Below, one piece after another: positions 7,591-13,596 of a stretch of DNA of 21,206 nucleotides. The position numbers and the translations under genes were made by a program. Source of the DNA: JADJOY01 sp016713535 [NCBI: Deltaproteobacteria bacterium] (GTDB lineage: Bacteria; JADJOY01); the NCBI GenBank assembly GCA_016713535.1, contig JADJOY010000045.1:1-21206 (forward strand). Direction: 5' to 3'. Below the pieces are notes generated by a model that saw only the letters and a list, made by a program, of their open reading frames with translations, was not told the DNA's origin and searched no databases. Positions within the stretch are counted from its first letter, which is position 1; each line of letters opens with the position of its first letter.

Positions 7591-9311
7591 GCTCGCCCTC
7601 ACCCTCGCCCTCGCTCGGCCACGGCGCACGCATCCTCGCCAACGCGCGGGTGCGCGTGCTCGACGACGAGGGGACGATCGTCGAGGCGATCGGCTTTCGC
7701 GCGGGCCGCGTGGCCGCCGTGGGCACCCTCGCGGAGGTGCGCGCCGAGCTCATGGTGCGCGCCGAGGAGGTCGACCTCGGTGGCGCGACCGTGTGTCCGG
7801 GCTTCGTCGACGCCCACCACCACCTTGCGCTCGCGGTCACCTACGGCGGATTGCCGGAGGTCCGCTGGCCGGTGTGCCGCTCGCTCGCCGACGTGCTGGC
7901 GGTGGTGCGGGCGCGCGCCGCGGTGACTCCGCCGGGCGCGTGGGTGACGGTCTACGGCTACGACGAGGCGCGCCTCGCCGAGCTGCGCCGTCCCACGCGC
8001 GACGAGCTCGACGCGGCGGCGCCCGAGCACCCGGTGCTCGTGATCCATCACAGCTTCCACGAGGGTGTGCTCGGCTCGCGCGGGCTCGCGGCGCTCGGCC
8101 TGAGCCGCTCCAGTGCCGAGCCGCCGGGAGGCCGGCTCGGGCGCGGCGCGTCGGGCGAGCTCGACGGCTGGGTCGCGGAGCGCAGCTTCGGCCCCGCCGA
8201 GGCGGCGGTGCGGCGCGCGCTGCTCGGCGCCGATCGCGAGGGATGGTTCCGCGCCGCGAACGACTACCAGGCGCGGGTGCTCGCGGCGGGCATCACCCAC
8301 CTCGCCGACGCCGCGGTGCCGCCCTCGCTCGAAGAGCTCTACGGCGAGTGGCAGCGCCGCGGCGAGCTTCACCTCGGCGTGACGATGATGCCGCTCGTCG
8401 AGAGCATCTTCGCGGCGCCGTTCGAGCGGCTCGGCGGCCGGCCGACGGGGTGGAGCGAGGGGCGCCTATCGATCGGCGCGCTCAAGCTCTTCGCCGACGG
8501 CGGCACGAGCTGCGCGCTCTGTTTCCGGATGCGCGACGCGCTGGTGCAGTTCGGGCAGATGCTCGCGCGCACCGTGCGCGAGCGCTCGACGGTGGCGTGG
8601 CGGCTCGCTCGCGATCAGCCGTTTCGGATCGACGCGCGGCTCGCGATCCACACCGGCTTCCGGCTCTACGAGCCGGCGACCCTCGCGCACGTGCTGCGCG
8701 CCGCCGACGAGCGTGGCTTCGCGGTGGCCGTGCACGCGGGCGGCAACGAGGCCGTCGAGGAGGTGGCGGCGATCTGGTCGTCGCGGGGCGCGAGTGCAGG
8801 CGGCGCTGCGTTGCCACGGCGGATCGAGCATCTCTTCTTCGCCAACCGCGACACCGCGCGCCGCGCCGCCGACGCGGGCGTCCACGCCGTGGTCCAGCCC
8901 GCGCACCTGGACGAGACCGGCGCGATCGTGGTCGCGAGCGGCCTACCCGGAAAGCTGGGCTTCCATCCCTATCGCACGCTGCTCGACGCAGGGGTTCGCC
9001 TCGCGGGCAGCTCGGATGCGCCGGTCAACACCTTCGACGTGTGGAGCGCGGTGCGCGCGGCGGTGGAGCGGCGGCTCGCGGACGGCCGCCCGGTGTTCCC
9101 GAGCGAGGCGCTCGCGGTCCGCGAGGTGCTGCACATGTACACCCGCGGCGGCGCCGCGGCGCTCGGGATGGCGGGCGAGATCGGCCAGCTTCGCGTCGGC
9201 GCGAGGGCCGACGCCGTGGTGCTCGCGGCCGATCCGTGGGAGCTCGAGGTCGAGCGGATCGGCGAGGCGAAGATCCTCGCGACCTACACCGGGGGCGAGC
9301 GTCGGGTCTGA
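7587..9311 (+). CDS. YtcJ-like metal-dependent amidohydrolase
   Basis: Protein of 574 residues in the amidohydrolase superfamily. The first metal-binding strand reads GATVCPGFVDAHHHLALAV (HxH at residues 77-79). Further landmarks are LVIHHSFHEGV, GALKLFADGGTS (the YtcJ-type KxFADG segment), LAIHTGF, AVAVHAGGNEAVEEV, RRIEHLFFANRD and the late aspartate in AGSSDAPVNTFDVWSA. The last strands return to the N-terminal beta-sandwich (LRVGARADAVVLAADPWELE). The ATG overlaps the permease stop, implying co-expression. YtcJ-like proteins hydrolyse C-N bonds of varied amides or cyclic imides, so this one might release an amino- or amide-linked sulfonate feeding Xsc, but that is speculation from position. 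The N-terminal serine/proline run (residues 2-9) is unusual but harmless. Confidence 0.85.
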   Translation: MSSPSPSPSLGHGARILANARVRVLDDEGTIVEAIGFRAGRVAAVGTLAEVRAELMVRAEEVDLGGATVCPGFVDAHHHLALAVTYGGLPEVRWPVCRSLADVLAVVRARAAVTPPGAWVTVYGYDEARLAELRRPTRDELDAAAPEHPVLVIHHSFHEGVLGSRGLAALGLSRSSAEPPGGRLGRGASGELDGWVAERSFGPAEAAVRRALLGADREGWFRAANDYQARVLAAGITHLADAAVPPSLEELYGEWQRRGELHLGVTMMPLVESIFAAPFERLGGRPTGWSEGRLSIGALKLFADGGTSCALCFRMRDALVQFGQMLARTVRERSTVAWRLARDQPFRIDARLAIHTGFRLYEPATLAHVLRAADERGFAVAVHAGGNEAVEEVAAIWSSRGASAGGAALPRRIEHLFFANRDTARRAADAGVHAVVQPAHLDETGAIVVASGLPGKLGFHPYRTLLDAGVRLAGSSDAPVNTFDVWSAVRAAVERRLADGRPVFPSEALAVREVLHMYTRGGAAALGMAGEIGQLRVGARADAVVLAADPWELEVERIGEAKILATYTGGERRV

Positions 9312-9343
9312 CCGCGCGCGCGATCGTACCGGGATCGATCGCC

Positions 9344-9414
9344 CTGGAGGGCGCCCGCTTCGTCGGGCGCCCCAACCCAACCCTGGGGTCGTCGACGAAG
9401 CGACGACCCTCCAG
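9344..9414. terminator. Nested hairpins between convergent genes
   Basis: An outer pair CTGGAGGG (9344-9351) and CCCTCCAG (9407-9414) encloses two perfect hairpins. GGGCGCCCG-CTTCGT-CGGGCGCCC is at 9349-9372 (9-bp stem) and GTCGTCG-ACGAAG-CGACGAC at 9388-9407 (7-bp stem). The first inner stem shares three bases with the outer pair, so the two are partly alternative folds. The element fills the 126-base gap between the amidohydrolase and the carbonic anhydrase. Without a T tract it is not a canonical intrinsic terminator, but it is a good candidate for bidirectional transcript ends. Confidence 0.55.
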
Positions 9415-9437
9415 CGGCCGGATCGGGCGCCGACGCC

Positions 9438-10211
9438 TCAGTGCGAGACCCGGACCTCGCGGCCGTTGACCGGCTGCAGCGGGCGCGCGTTCATCGGGTA
9501 GTGGGCGCCGAACGCCGCGACCTCGTCGGCCGACACCGTCGACGGCGTCTGGAGCACGAACCAGGTCACGCCCTCGCTGCACGGCGGCGTCGTGAGCGAG
9601 CCCGCGAACGTGTAGTAGGCGTGGTTCGCGGGCAAGAGCTTCGACACGTCGATCTCCACACCGGCCACGGTGACGGCCTTGCCCTGCACGCTGGGGATCG
9701 CCTTCCAGATCGAGTCGATGACCGGGTTCTCGTGACCGTCGGCGAGCAGCACCGCGACCACCGCGAGCTTGCCGTCGCCGTCCTTGTGGACGAGATGCGC
9801 CACCATCGGGAAGCGCTTGCCGTCGAGCGCTTCCTCGCTCGGCTTGTGGAAGTGGAACTGCACCAGGTCGTAGCGGTGGCCGCCCGTGACGATGTAGCTG
9901 CCAGGTGCGTAGCTCACCTGGATGGTGTGGCCGTTGTCGATCACGGAGAGCGGTGCCGCCTGGTAGTGGAAGTCGATGGGTGGCAGCGCGCTCGGCTTCG
10001 CGGCGTCGGCGTGGATGTCGATCGGCGACTGGAGGTGCCCGAGACCACACGTGCCGTACTCACCTTCCAGCGCCCCCCAGTGGTCGGGACCGGTCTCGCC
10101 CGCGTAGCTCCAGTGGTGAGCGGCTTCCGCGGCCGCGAGGCGGGACGCGGGCGCGAGCAGCAGCAGCGTGGCGACGAGCGACGAGAGCACACCTGCGACG
10201 CGGTTCGACAT
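9438..10211 (-). CDS. Periplasmic alpha-type carbonic anhydrase
   Basis: Secreted zinc enzyme hydrating CO2 to bicarbonate, 257 residues. A Sec signal peptide (about residues 1-28) is followed by HHWSYAGETGPDHWG and QSPIDI, the alpha-class start. Zinc ligands are His120 and His122 in LVQFHFHKPSE and His139 in MVAHLVHKD. The C-terminal substrate-pocket motif SLTTPPCSEGVTW is intact. The two cysteines (in EYGTCGLG and TPPC) fit the conserved bacterial disulfide. ATG 10211 follows GGAGG (plus-strand 10216-10220). It appears monocistronic, with 138 bases separating it from the upstream same-strand DUF4386-like remnant. It may support bicarbonate supply or pH balance in the periplasm. Confidence 0.95.
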   Translation of the reverse strand: MSNRVAGVLSSLVATLLLLAPASRLAAAEAAHHWSYAGETGPDHWGALEGEYGTCGLGHLQSPIDIHADAAKPSALPPIDFHYQAAPLSVIDNGHTIQVSYAPGSYIVTGGHRYDLVQFHFHKPSEEALDGKRFPMVAHLVHKDGDGKLAVVAVLLADGHENPVIDSIWKAIPSVQGKAVTVAGVEIDVSKLLPANHAYYTFAGSLTTPPCSEGVTWFVLQTPSTVSADEVAAFGAHYPMNARPLQPVNGREVRVSH

Positions 10212-10349
10212 GAGACCTCCGGCCTGGAATGCGGAAAGACGCGAGACGCTCCTCGGCGTATCGGCGCGACGGAGCGAAGCTTGAGCGCGCGCTCGGGCGC
10301 TCGGCGACGAGCGCGAGGTCTTTCCCGAGCGAGATCGTGGCGGTGGGAC
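10212..10349. other. Intergenic gap upstream of the carbonic anhydrase
   Basis: This 138-base stretch holds the carbonic anhydrase ribosome-binding site and presumably its promoter. No clear -35/-10 pair, hairpin or small gene was seen. The lost C-terminal portion of the DUF4386-like gene would be expected here, but none of the three minus-strand frames encodes membrane helices. Confidence 0.3.
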
Positions 10350-10895
10350 TCACGCGCGCCGGTCCGTTCGATCGTCGCGCTCGCCGGCCAGCGCGAGCCC
10401 GAAGCCGTGCGCGTGCAGCGAGAGCGCGACCCGCATCATGGCGTGTGTGACGTGGGGGTCGACCTCTCGCAGGTACGGCGCGTCCCGGAGCGGGAAGAGC
10501 GCCGCGAGCAGGAACATCGCGATCGACGCCTCGACCGCGAGCGACACCAGGTCGAACGCGGTGGCGGCCAGGGTGAGCAGCCGGTTCACCGGGCGGAACA
10601 GCACGAACATCAGCGGCACCATCGCGGTGGCGGCGAGCAGCAGCAGCACCTCGGCGCCGATGCTGATGCGCCAGAGCGACTCGTAGGCGTGGATGTTCCT
10701 GGCGGTGGCGTCGACGTCGCCGGCGACGATCAGTCGCCCGCGGACCCCGAGCTCGCAGAAGAGCCCGAGCGCGATGACGAGGAGGTAGAGGGCGCCCGTG
10801 ATCCGCGCGAGCGTCGTGGGCGTGAGCTCGCGCCGCGCGCCGCCGGCCGCGCCCGCGCGCCTTCCCACCGTGCTCAACGCTCGCTCCAGGCACAC
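10350..10895 (-). pseudogene. DUF4386-like membrane protein, C-terminally truncated
   Basis: The encoded 181 residues match the DUF4386 pattern: LARITGALYLLVIALGLFCE, then VRGRLIVAGDVDATARNI, SLWRISIGAEVLLLL, LFRPVNRLLTLAATAFDLV and LSLHAHGFGLALAG. Family members usually run to about 220-240 residues with further helices after the HGxG motif. Here the frame ends ERDDRTDRRA directly after it, so the last membrane segments are missing. Start choice is uncertain. The GTG at 10895 yields MCLERALSTV and overlaps the end of an out-of-frame metallophosphoesterase stub, so it may be a junction product. The likely native N-terminus begins nearer RRELTPTTLARITG. Function is unknown in the family. It may be a true truncation or a sequence error. 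Confidence 0.6.
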
Positions 10896-10960
10896 CCGGT
10901 GGGGAGCTCACCGAGGTCCGCCTCGAAGATGTGGGTGTCGGCGACTGCGACGATCCGCAT
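10874..10960 (-). pseudogene. N-terminal stub of a calcineurin-like metallophosphoesterase
   Basis: A 28-codon frame starts at ATG 10960, preceded by GAGG (plus-strand 10968-10971) at a 7-base spacing. It reads MRIVAVADTHIFEADLGELP before ending CAWSER at TGA 10874-10876. RIVAVADTH is the typical first strand and metal-binding DxH of metallophosphoesterases, which normally continue with a GDxxxxG motif some 20 residues later. Nothing like that follows. The frame runs straight into the DUF4386-like gene, suggesting a deletion joined the two. The stub is short, so the assignment rests on one motif plus a good ribosome-binding site. Confidence 0.45.
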
Positions 10961-10994
10961 GCGGGAGCCTCGTGGGAGCCGGCGAGCGCCGGGC

Positions 10995-11348
10995 TCACGG
11001 CGGGGCGGCGCATGCTCGCCGCAGCCGATCCGCCACGTCGTCGAGCACCTCGCCGACGGCGAAGATCAGCGCGGCGCCGTCCGCGGTCGTGCCCGCGACG
11101 CCGAACAGGCCCGGGTCGACCTCGAACGCGCTCGTCACGCCGGTGGTCGCGAGCAGCGTCGACTCGATCGACGCGCGCAGCTCGGCGGCGAGGTCGTCGT
11201 CGGCGGCGGCGAGGCGCGTGAGCACCGGCACGTACACCTCCCAGTCGGCGGCGCAGTCGGCCTTGGCGCGCACCGCCTCGACGCCGAGGAGCTCGGTCTC
11301 GCGGGTGAGGCGGCGCCGGCCGGTCGGGGCGGCTGTGGGTCTTTCCAT
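10995..11348 (-). CDS. Hypothetical protein, 117 residues
   Basis: I do not recognise this protein. It starts MERPTAAPTGRRRLTRETEL and is mainly helical-looking and acidic in the middle (DWEVYVPVLTRLAAADDDLA, LRASIESTLLATTGVTSAFE), ending FAVGEVLDDVADRLRRACAAPP. It has no signal peptide, no membrane segment and no cysteine pairs suggesting metal binding (only two cysteines). Amino-acid composition is balanced rather than arginine/alanine shadow-like, which argues that it is real. ATG 11348 has no strong ribosome-binding site. It lies 34 bases upstream of the metallophosphoesterase stub on the same strand. Confidence 0.5.
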   Translation of the reverse strand: MERPTAAPTGRRRLTRETELLGVEAVRAKADCAADWEVYVPVLTRLAAADDDLAAELRASIESTLLATTGVTSAFEVDPGLFGVAGTTADGAALIFAVGEVLDDVADRLRRACAAPP

Positions 11349-11378
11349 CTGGATCGCTTACGGAAGCGGCGTGGCCCG

Positions 11379-11409
11379 GCGACCGGGGATGGAACCCCGG
11401 TCGCTACGA
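11379..11409. repeat. Perfect 10-bp hairpin followed by CTACGA
   Basis: GCGACCGGGG-ATGGAA-CCCCGGTCGC (11379-11404) is a perfect 10-bp stem with a 6-base loop, and the right arm continues into CTACGA. It belongs to the dispersed palindrome family of this window and lies 3' of the damaged SRPBCC gene. Confidence 0.6.
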
Positions 11410-11421
11410 TGGTTTTCGTGG

Positions 11422-11444
11422 CGCGGGGGCTCCTGTCCCCCGCG
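11422..11444. repeat. 8-bp GC hairpin
   Basis: CGCGGGGG-CTCCTGT-CCCCCGCG forms an 8-bp stem with a 7-base loop, 12 bases after the previous hairpin. Together they could end transcription of the SRPBCC gene upstream. It has no T tract, and no CTACGA follows this copy. Confidence 0.45.
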
Positions 11445-11475
11445 GCTCGCGCCTCGGGAGCGCGCCCTCGGTTGC

Positions 11476-11735
11476 TCAGCCCGGGATCTCGGGCTCGACG
11501 ACCCGCGCGAGCATCCTCAGGGATTGCCGCCGAACGAGTGGGAATGGCCGGACGAGAAGTTGGTGAAGGACATCTTGAACGAGCCGCCGACCTTCACGTC
11601 GAGCTGGTGGACCTTGCAGGTGAAGCCGTAGGGCGGGAGCCAGCGCGCGAGCGCATCGGCGTCGAGGAAGGCGCGGTAGACGCGCTCGGCGGGCGCGCGA
11701 AGCACGCGGTGAAGACTGACGGTTCCGGTCGGCAT
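11476..11735 (-). pseudogene. SRPBCC (START/AHSA1-like) protein with internal deletion
   Basis: ATG 11735 starts MPTGTVSLHRVLRAPAERVY, then RAFLDADALARWLPPYGFTC and GGSFKMSFTNFSSGHSHSFGG. This is the N-terminal half of a well-known SRPBCC-fold subfamily of about 150 residues. The frame then stops as GGNP. Shifted by one base, the next codons read SLRMLARVVEPEIPG and stop at 11476-11478, which matches the normal C-terminus of the same subfamily. About 70 central residues are therefore missing, with the junction close to 11522-11530. Family members bind hydrophobic ligands or act as stress-related cyclase-like proteins. A real deletion and an assembly collapse cannot be separated from this sequence alone. 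Confidence 0.7.
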
Positions 11736-11980
11736 GGCGGTGGGCCTTTCGGTGGCGCTCGAGGGGTGACCTCGACGCGGCGTGAACCGTCAGGATGACG
11801 GAGACCTCGCGGGCTCGAAAGCGGTGTGGAGGTGGCGTCGGGCGCCGTGGTGGAGATGGCGGATCTCGTGGAAGCTTTCGTCGCGCGAGGGGCTTCCAGA
11901 CTCTCGTGGACGTGACGCCCGAGCCGAGGGCTGCGGGCCCACGGCTCGCGGGGGCACGGAGGCCCCCGCGCTACGAGATC
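11736..11980. other. Intergenic region upstream of the SRPBCC remnant
   Basis: These 245 bases separate two minus-strand genes. The only structure recognised is a 9-bp hairpin at 11947-11970, listed separately. No convincing open frame, ribosome-binding site or promoter pair was found, although the SRPBCC start codon at 11735 must be served from here. Confidence 0.3.
11947..11976. repeat. 9-bp GC hairpin followed by CTACGA
   Basis: CGCGGGGGC-ACGGAG-GCCCCCGCG (11947-11970) is perfect and is followed at once by CTACGA, as at 11379-11409. It lies just 3' of the secreted protein ending at 11981 on the minus strand, so it may serve as its transcript end. Confidence 0.55.
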
Positions 11981-12496
11981 TCACGGCGTGCGCTTCAGCG
12001 TGTCGAGGAGGAAGAGGGAGCGCTTGCCCTCGGCGTCCTGGTTCTCGCCGCGGAACGTCCAGGTCCGGGCCTCGGCGTTCCAGGTGAAGGTGTTGAAGAA
12101 GGGGCCGTCGGGGTAGTCGAAGCGGAACTCGATGGAGGTGCCCTTCCGCGTACCCCGTCCGAGCGCCGAGAACTTGCCGCCCCAGGTGTCGGTCCAGTGG
12201 GCCACGTACCGGTGCGCGTCGTCGTCGAAGCCGATGAGCACGATCGCCTCGTAGGCCGGCGGATCCTTCACGTCTTTCATGTGGACGCGCAGGAACTGGT
12301 GGTTCAGCACCCAGCTCGCGTCGACCGAGTTCTCGACCTCCTCGCCTCGGATCTGGCGCACCAGGCGCCAGTCGCCCTCGAGATTCGAGAGCAGGTCGTC
12401 GGCGAACGGCGCGCGCGTCGGCTCGGCGTGCGCAGCGGCGCCGAGCGCCACGAGCAGCGCGGCGACGAGCATCGAGCGGTTCCGAGCGGCTCGCAT
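11981..12496 (-). CDS. Small secreted DUF1579-like protein
   Basis: Exported protein of 171 residues. The signal peptide is MRAARNRSMLVAALLVALGA with cleavage near AHA-EP. The mature part, LLSNLEGDWRLVRQIRG, LNHQFLRVHMKDV, YEAIVLIGFDDDAHRYVAHW, DTWGGKF and TWTFRGE, has the alternating pattern of a lipocalin-like beta-barrel of the DUF1579 type; this assignment is moderate. ATG 12496 is chosen. A GTG at 12505 overlaps the upstream gene's TGA (GTGA, 12502-12505) and would add only three residues, so translational coupling to the HTH gene is likely either way. Function is unknown. Pairing with a regulator that itself carries a beta-sandwich domain may be meaningful. Confidence 0.7.
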   Translation of the reverse strand: MRAARNRSMLVAALLVALGAAAHAEPTRAPFADDLLSNLEGDWRLVRQIRGEEVENSVDASWVLNHQFLRVHMKDVKDPPAYEAIVLIGFDDDAHRYVAHWTDTWGGKFSALGRGTRKGTSIEFRFDYPDGPFFNTFTWNAEARTWTFRGENQDAEGKRSLFLLDTLKRTP

Positions 12497-12501
12497 CGGG
12501 G

Positions 12502-13266
12502 TCACCGCCGCTGCCGCCTGGGCGAGTCCGGCTCGGGCGTGGCGGCGCAGACCACGCGCACGTCCTGGGCGGCTGCGCCGTCGGTGACGGTGAGCGACCA
12601 CGCCCACAGCTCGCGGCCGTCGGCGGCGTGGACGTCGAGCGCGTAGTCACCCGGCGCCAGGCCGCCCGGCACGTCGAAGAACCCGGCGCCGGCGGGGTCC
12701 TTCGCGCCGAGCAGATCGACGGGCTTGTCGACGAGCACCGCGTGGCGGCCGTCGAGCGGGCCCGCGGCGCGGCTCGCGTGGGAGCGCACACCGAGCACGG
12801 CGGACCAGCCGCGGCCGGCGCGCAGCCGGTACACGAACGCGCGGCCGGTGAGCGGCTTGCCGTCGGTGTCGAGGACGCGGCCATGGGCGCGCACCGGCGC
12901 GGCACCGTCGCCGACCAGCTCGAGCAGCGCCTTCGCCTCGTCGACGCCGAGGTCGCCGGTGCGCAGCCGGAGCGCCAGCGCGAGCGCGAGCTCGGCCTGC
13001 TCGCGCCCGACCTTGGCGAGGTCGAGCTCGAGCGGCCGGGTCATGGCGGCGGTGCGCTGGAGCTCGGCCATCGTCACGCGCGGCAACGCCTTGATCAGCG
13101 CGGGCCAGCGCTCGGCGGCGAGTGGCGGGCGCGTGCCGCGCTCGATCTCGCTCAGGTAGGCGGGCGAGATGCCGAGCAGCTTGGCGAGCTCGGCCTGGCT
13201 GTAGCGCTCGGCCTTGCGCTCGCTCCGCAGGTAACGACCAAAGGCGGAGGAGGGTGGGGTGGTCAT
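12502..13266 (-). CDS. XRE-family regulator with Ig-like (CarboxypepD_reg-like) C-terminal half
   Basis: Protein of 254 residues. Residues 9-60 form an XRE/Cro-type helix-turn-helix: FGRYLRSERKAERYSQAELA, then KLLGISPAYLSEIERGTRPP. A helical segment to about residue 125 (ELDLAKVGREQAELALALAL) could mediate dimerisation. From about residue 130 the character changes to beta-sandwich: VRAHGRVLDTDGKPLTGRAF, GGLAPGDYALDVHAADG, LWAWSLTVTDGAAAQDVRVV. That pattern is usual for extracellular carboxypeptidase regulatory-like or transthyretin-like domains. No membrane helix or signal separates the parts. ATG 13266 has GGAG six bases upstream. Direct repeats at 13287-13329 in its leader could be an autoregulatory operator. 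No frameshift is needed to join the halves. Confidence 0.75.
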   Translation of the reverse strand: MTTPPSSAFGRYLRSERKAERYSQAELAKLLGISPAYLSEIERGTRPPLAAERWPALIKALPRVTMAELQRTAAMTRPLELDLAKVGREQAELALALALRLRTGDLGVDEAKALLELVGDGAAPVRAHGRVLDTDGKPLTGRAFVYRLRAGRGWSAVLGVRSHASRAAGPLDGRHAVLVDKPVDLLGAKDPAGAGFFDVPGGLAPGDYALDVHAADGRELWAWSLTVTDGAAAQDVRVVCAATPEPDSPRRQRR

Positions 13267-13286
13267 TTCGGCTCCGTGGCTGGATT

Positions 13287-13329
13287 ACACAAGATGCCAG
13301 TGAAACCTAACACAAGGTGGCAGTGGAAA
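13287..13329 (-). promoter_or_regulatory. Candidate operator: two direct repeats upstream of the XRE gene
   Basis: ACACAAGATGCCAGTGAAA (13287-13305) and ACACAAGGTGGCAGTGGAAA (13310-13329) are direct repeats at a 23-base period. A weaker third similarity is TACAAGTTGCTTTCAGG further out. The first copy lies about 20 bases before the start codon of the helix-turn-helix gene, a usual place for an autorepressor site. A period of 23 bases is about two helical turns. No clean -10/-35 pair could be fixed. Confidence 0.5.
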
Positions 13330-13431
13330 ACATCGAAAATCGCCATTGAAAAATGGTACAAGTTGCTTTCAGGTCGATCCGAATATGCCGCAAAAATACG
13401 CCGAAATGAGCCCTCTGTGCCCGTGGAGGGC

Positions 13432-13497
13432 GCTGAGGGCGGGGGCAGGCCCCGGCCCTACGAGCTGAGGGCGGGGGCAGGCCCCGCCCCTACGAGC
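13432..13497. repeat. Two 32-base direct repeats containing GC hairpins and CTACGA
   Basis: The unit GCTGAGGGCGGGGGCAGGCC... occurs at 13432-13463 and 13464-13495, each ending CCTACGA or CCCTACGA. In the second copy GGGCGGGG-GCAGG-CCCCGCCC is a perfect 8-bp stem. The unit is a tandem version of the palindrome plus CTACGA family seen in other gaps. Confidence 0.6.
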
Positions 13498-13578
13498 GAC
13501 AGCCCCCATCGACCCGCCCGACGAGCGAGAGCCCGCGCCGACCCGCCCGACGAGCGAGAGCCCGGGCCGACCCGGCCC
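13492..13578. repeat. 29-base tandem repeats (about three units)
   Basis: CGACCCGCCC begins at 13510 and 13539, and a variant CGACCCGGCC at 13568, giving a constant 29-base period. ACGAGCGAGAGCCCG fills the space between them. A degenerate copy (ACGAGCGACAGCCCCCAT) precedes the first. There are no spacers of unrelated sequence, so this is a minisatellite-like repeat. It lies just 3' of the cupin gene. Confidence 0.6.
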
Positions 13579-13596
13579 TCGCGTCGCGAGGCGGCG

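Larger units (their letters stand above)
13267..13596. other. Intergenic region with AT-rich leader and two repeat clusters
   Basis: These 330 bases hold no gene I can support. From 13267 to about 13410 the sequence is markedly richer in A/T than its surroundings and contains paired direct repeats, as expected of the XRE promoter. From 13432 to 13578 it consists of short GC-rich tandem repeats that precede the cupin stop codon at 13597. Confidence 0.5.

Noticed and set aside
9441-11798. A 785-codon open frame on the plus strand
   Set aside because: It is antisense to the alpha-carbonic anhydrase and the DUF4386-like gene, with low-complexity R/E/H composition and no recognisable domain.
13432-13578. 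Possible CRISPR array
   Set aside because: The repeats are directly adjacent with no unique spacers, the two periods differ (32 and 29 bases), and no cas gene is present.
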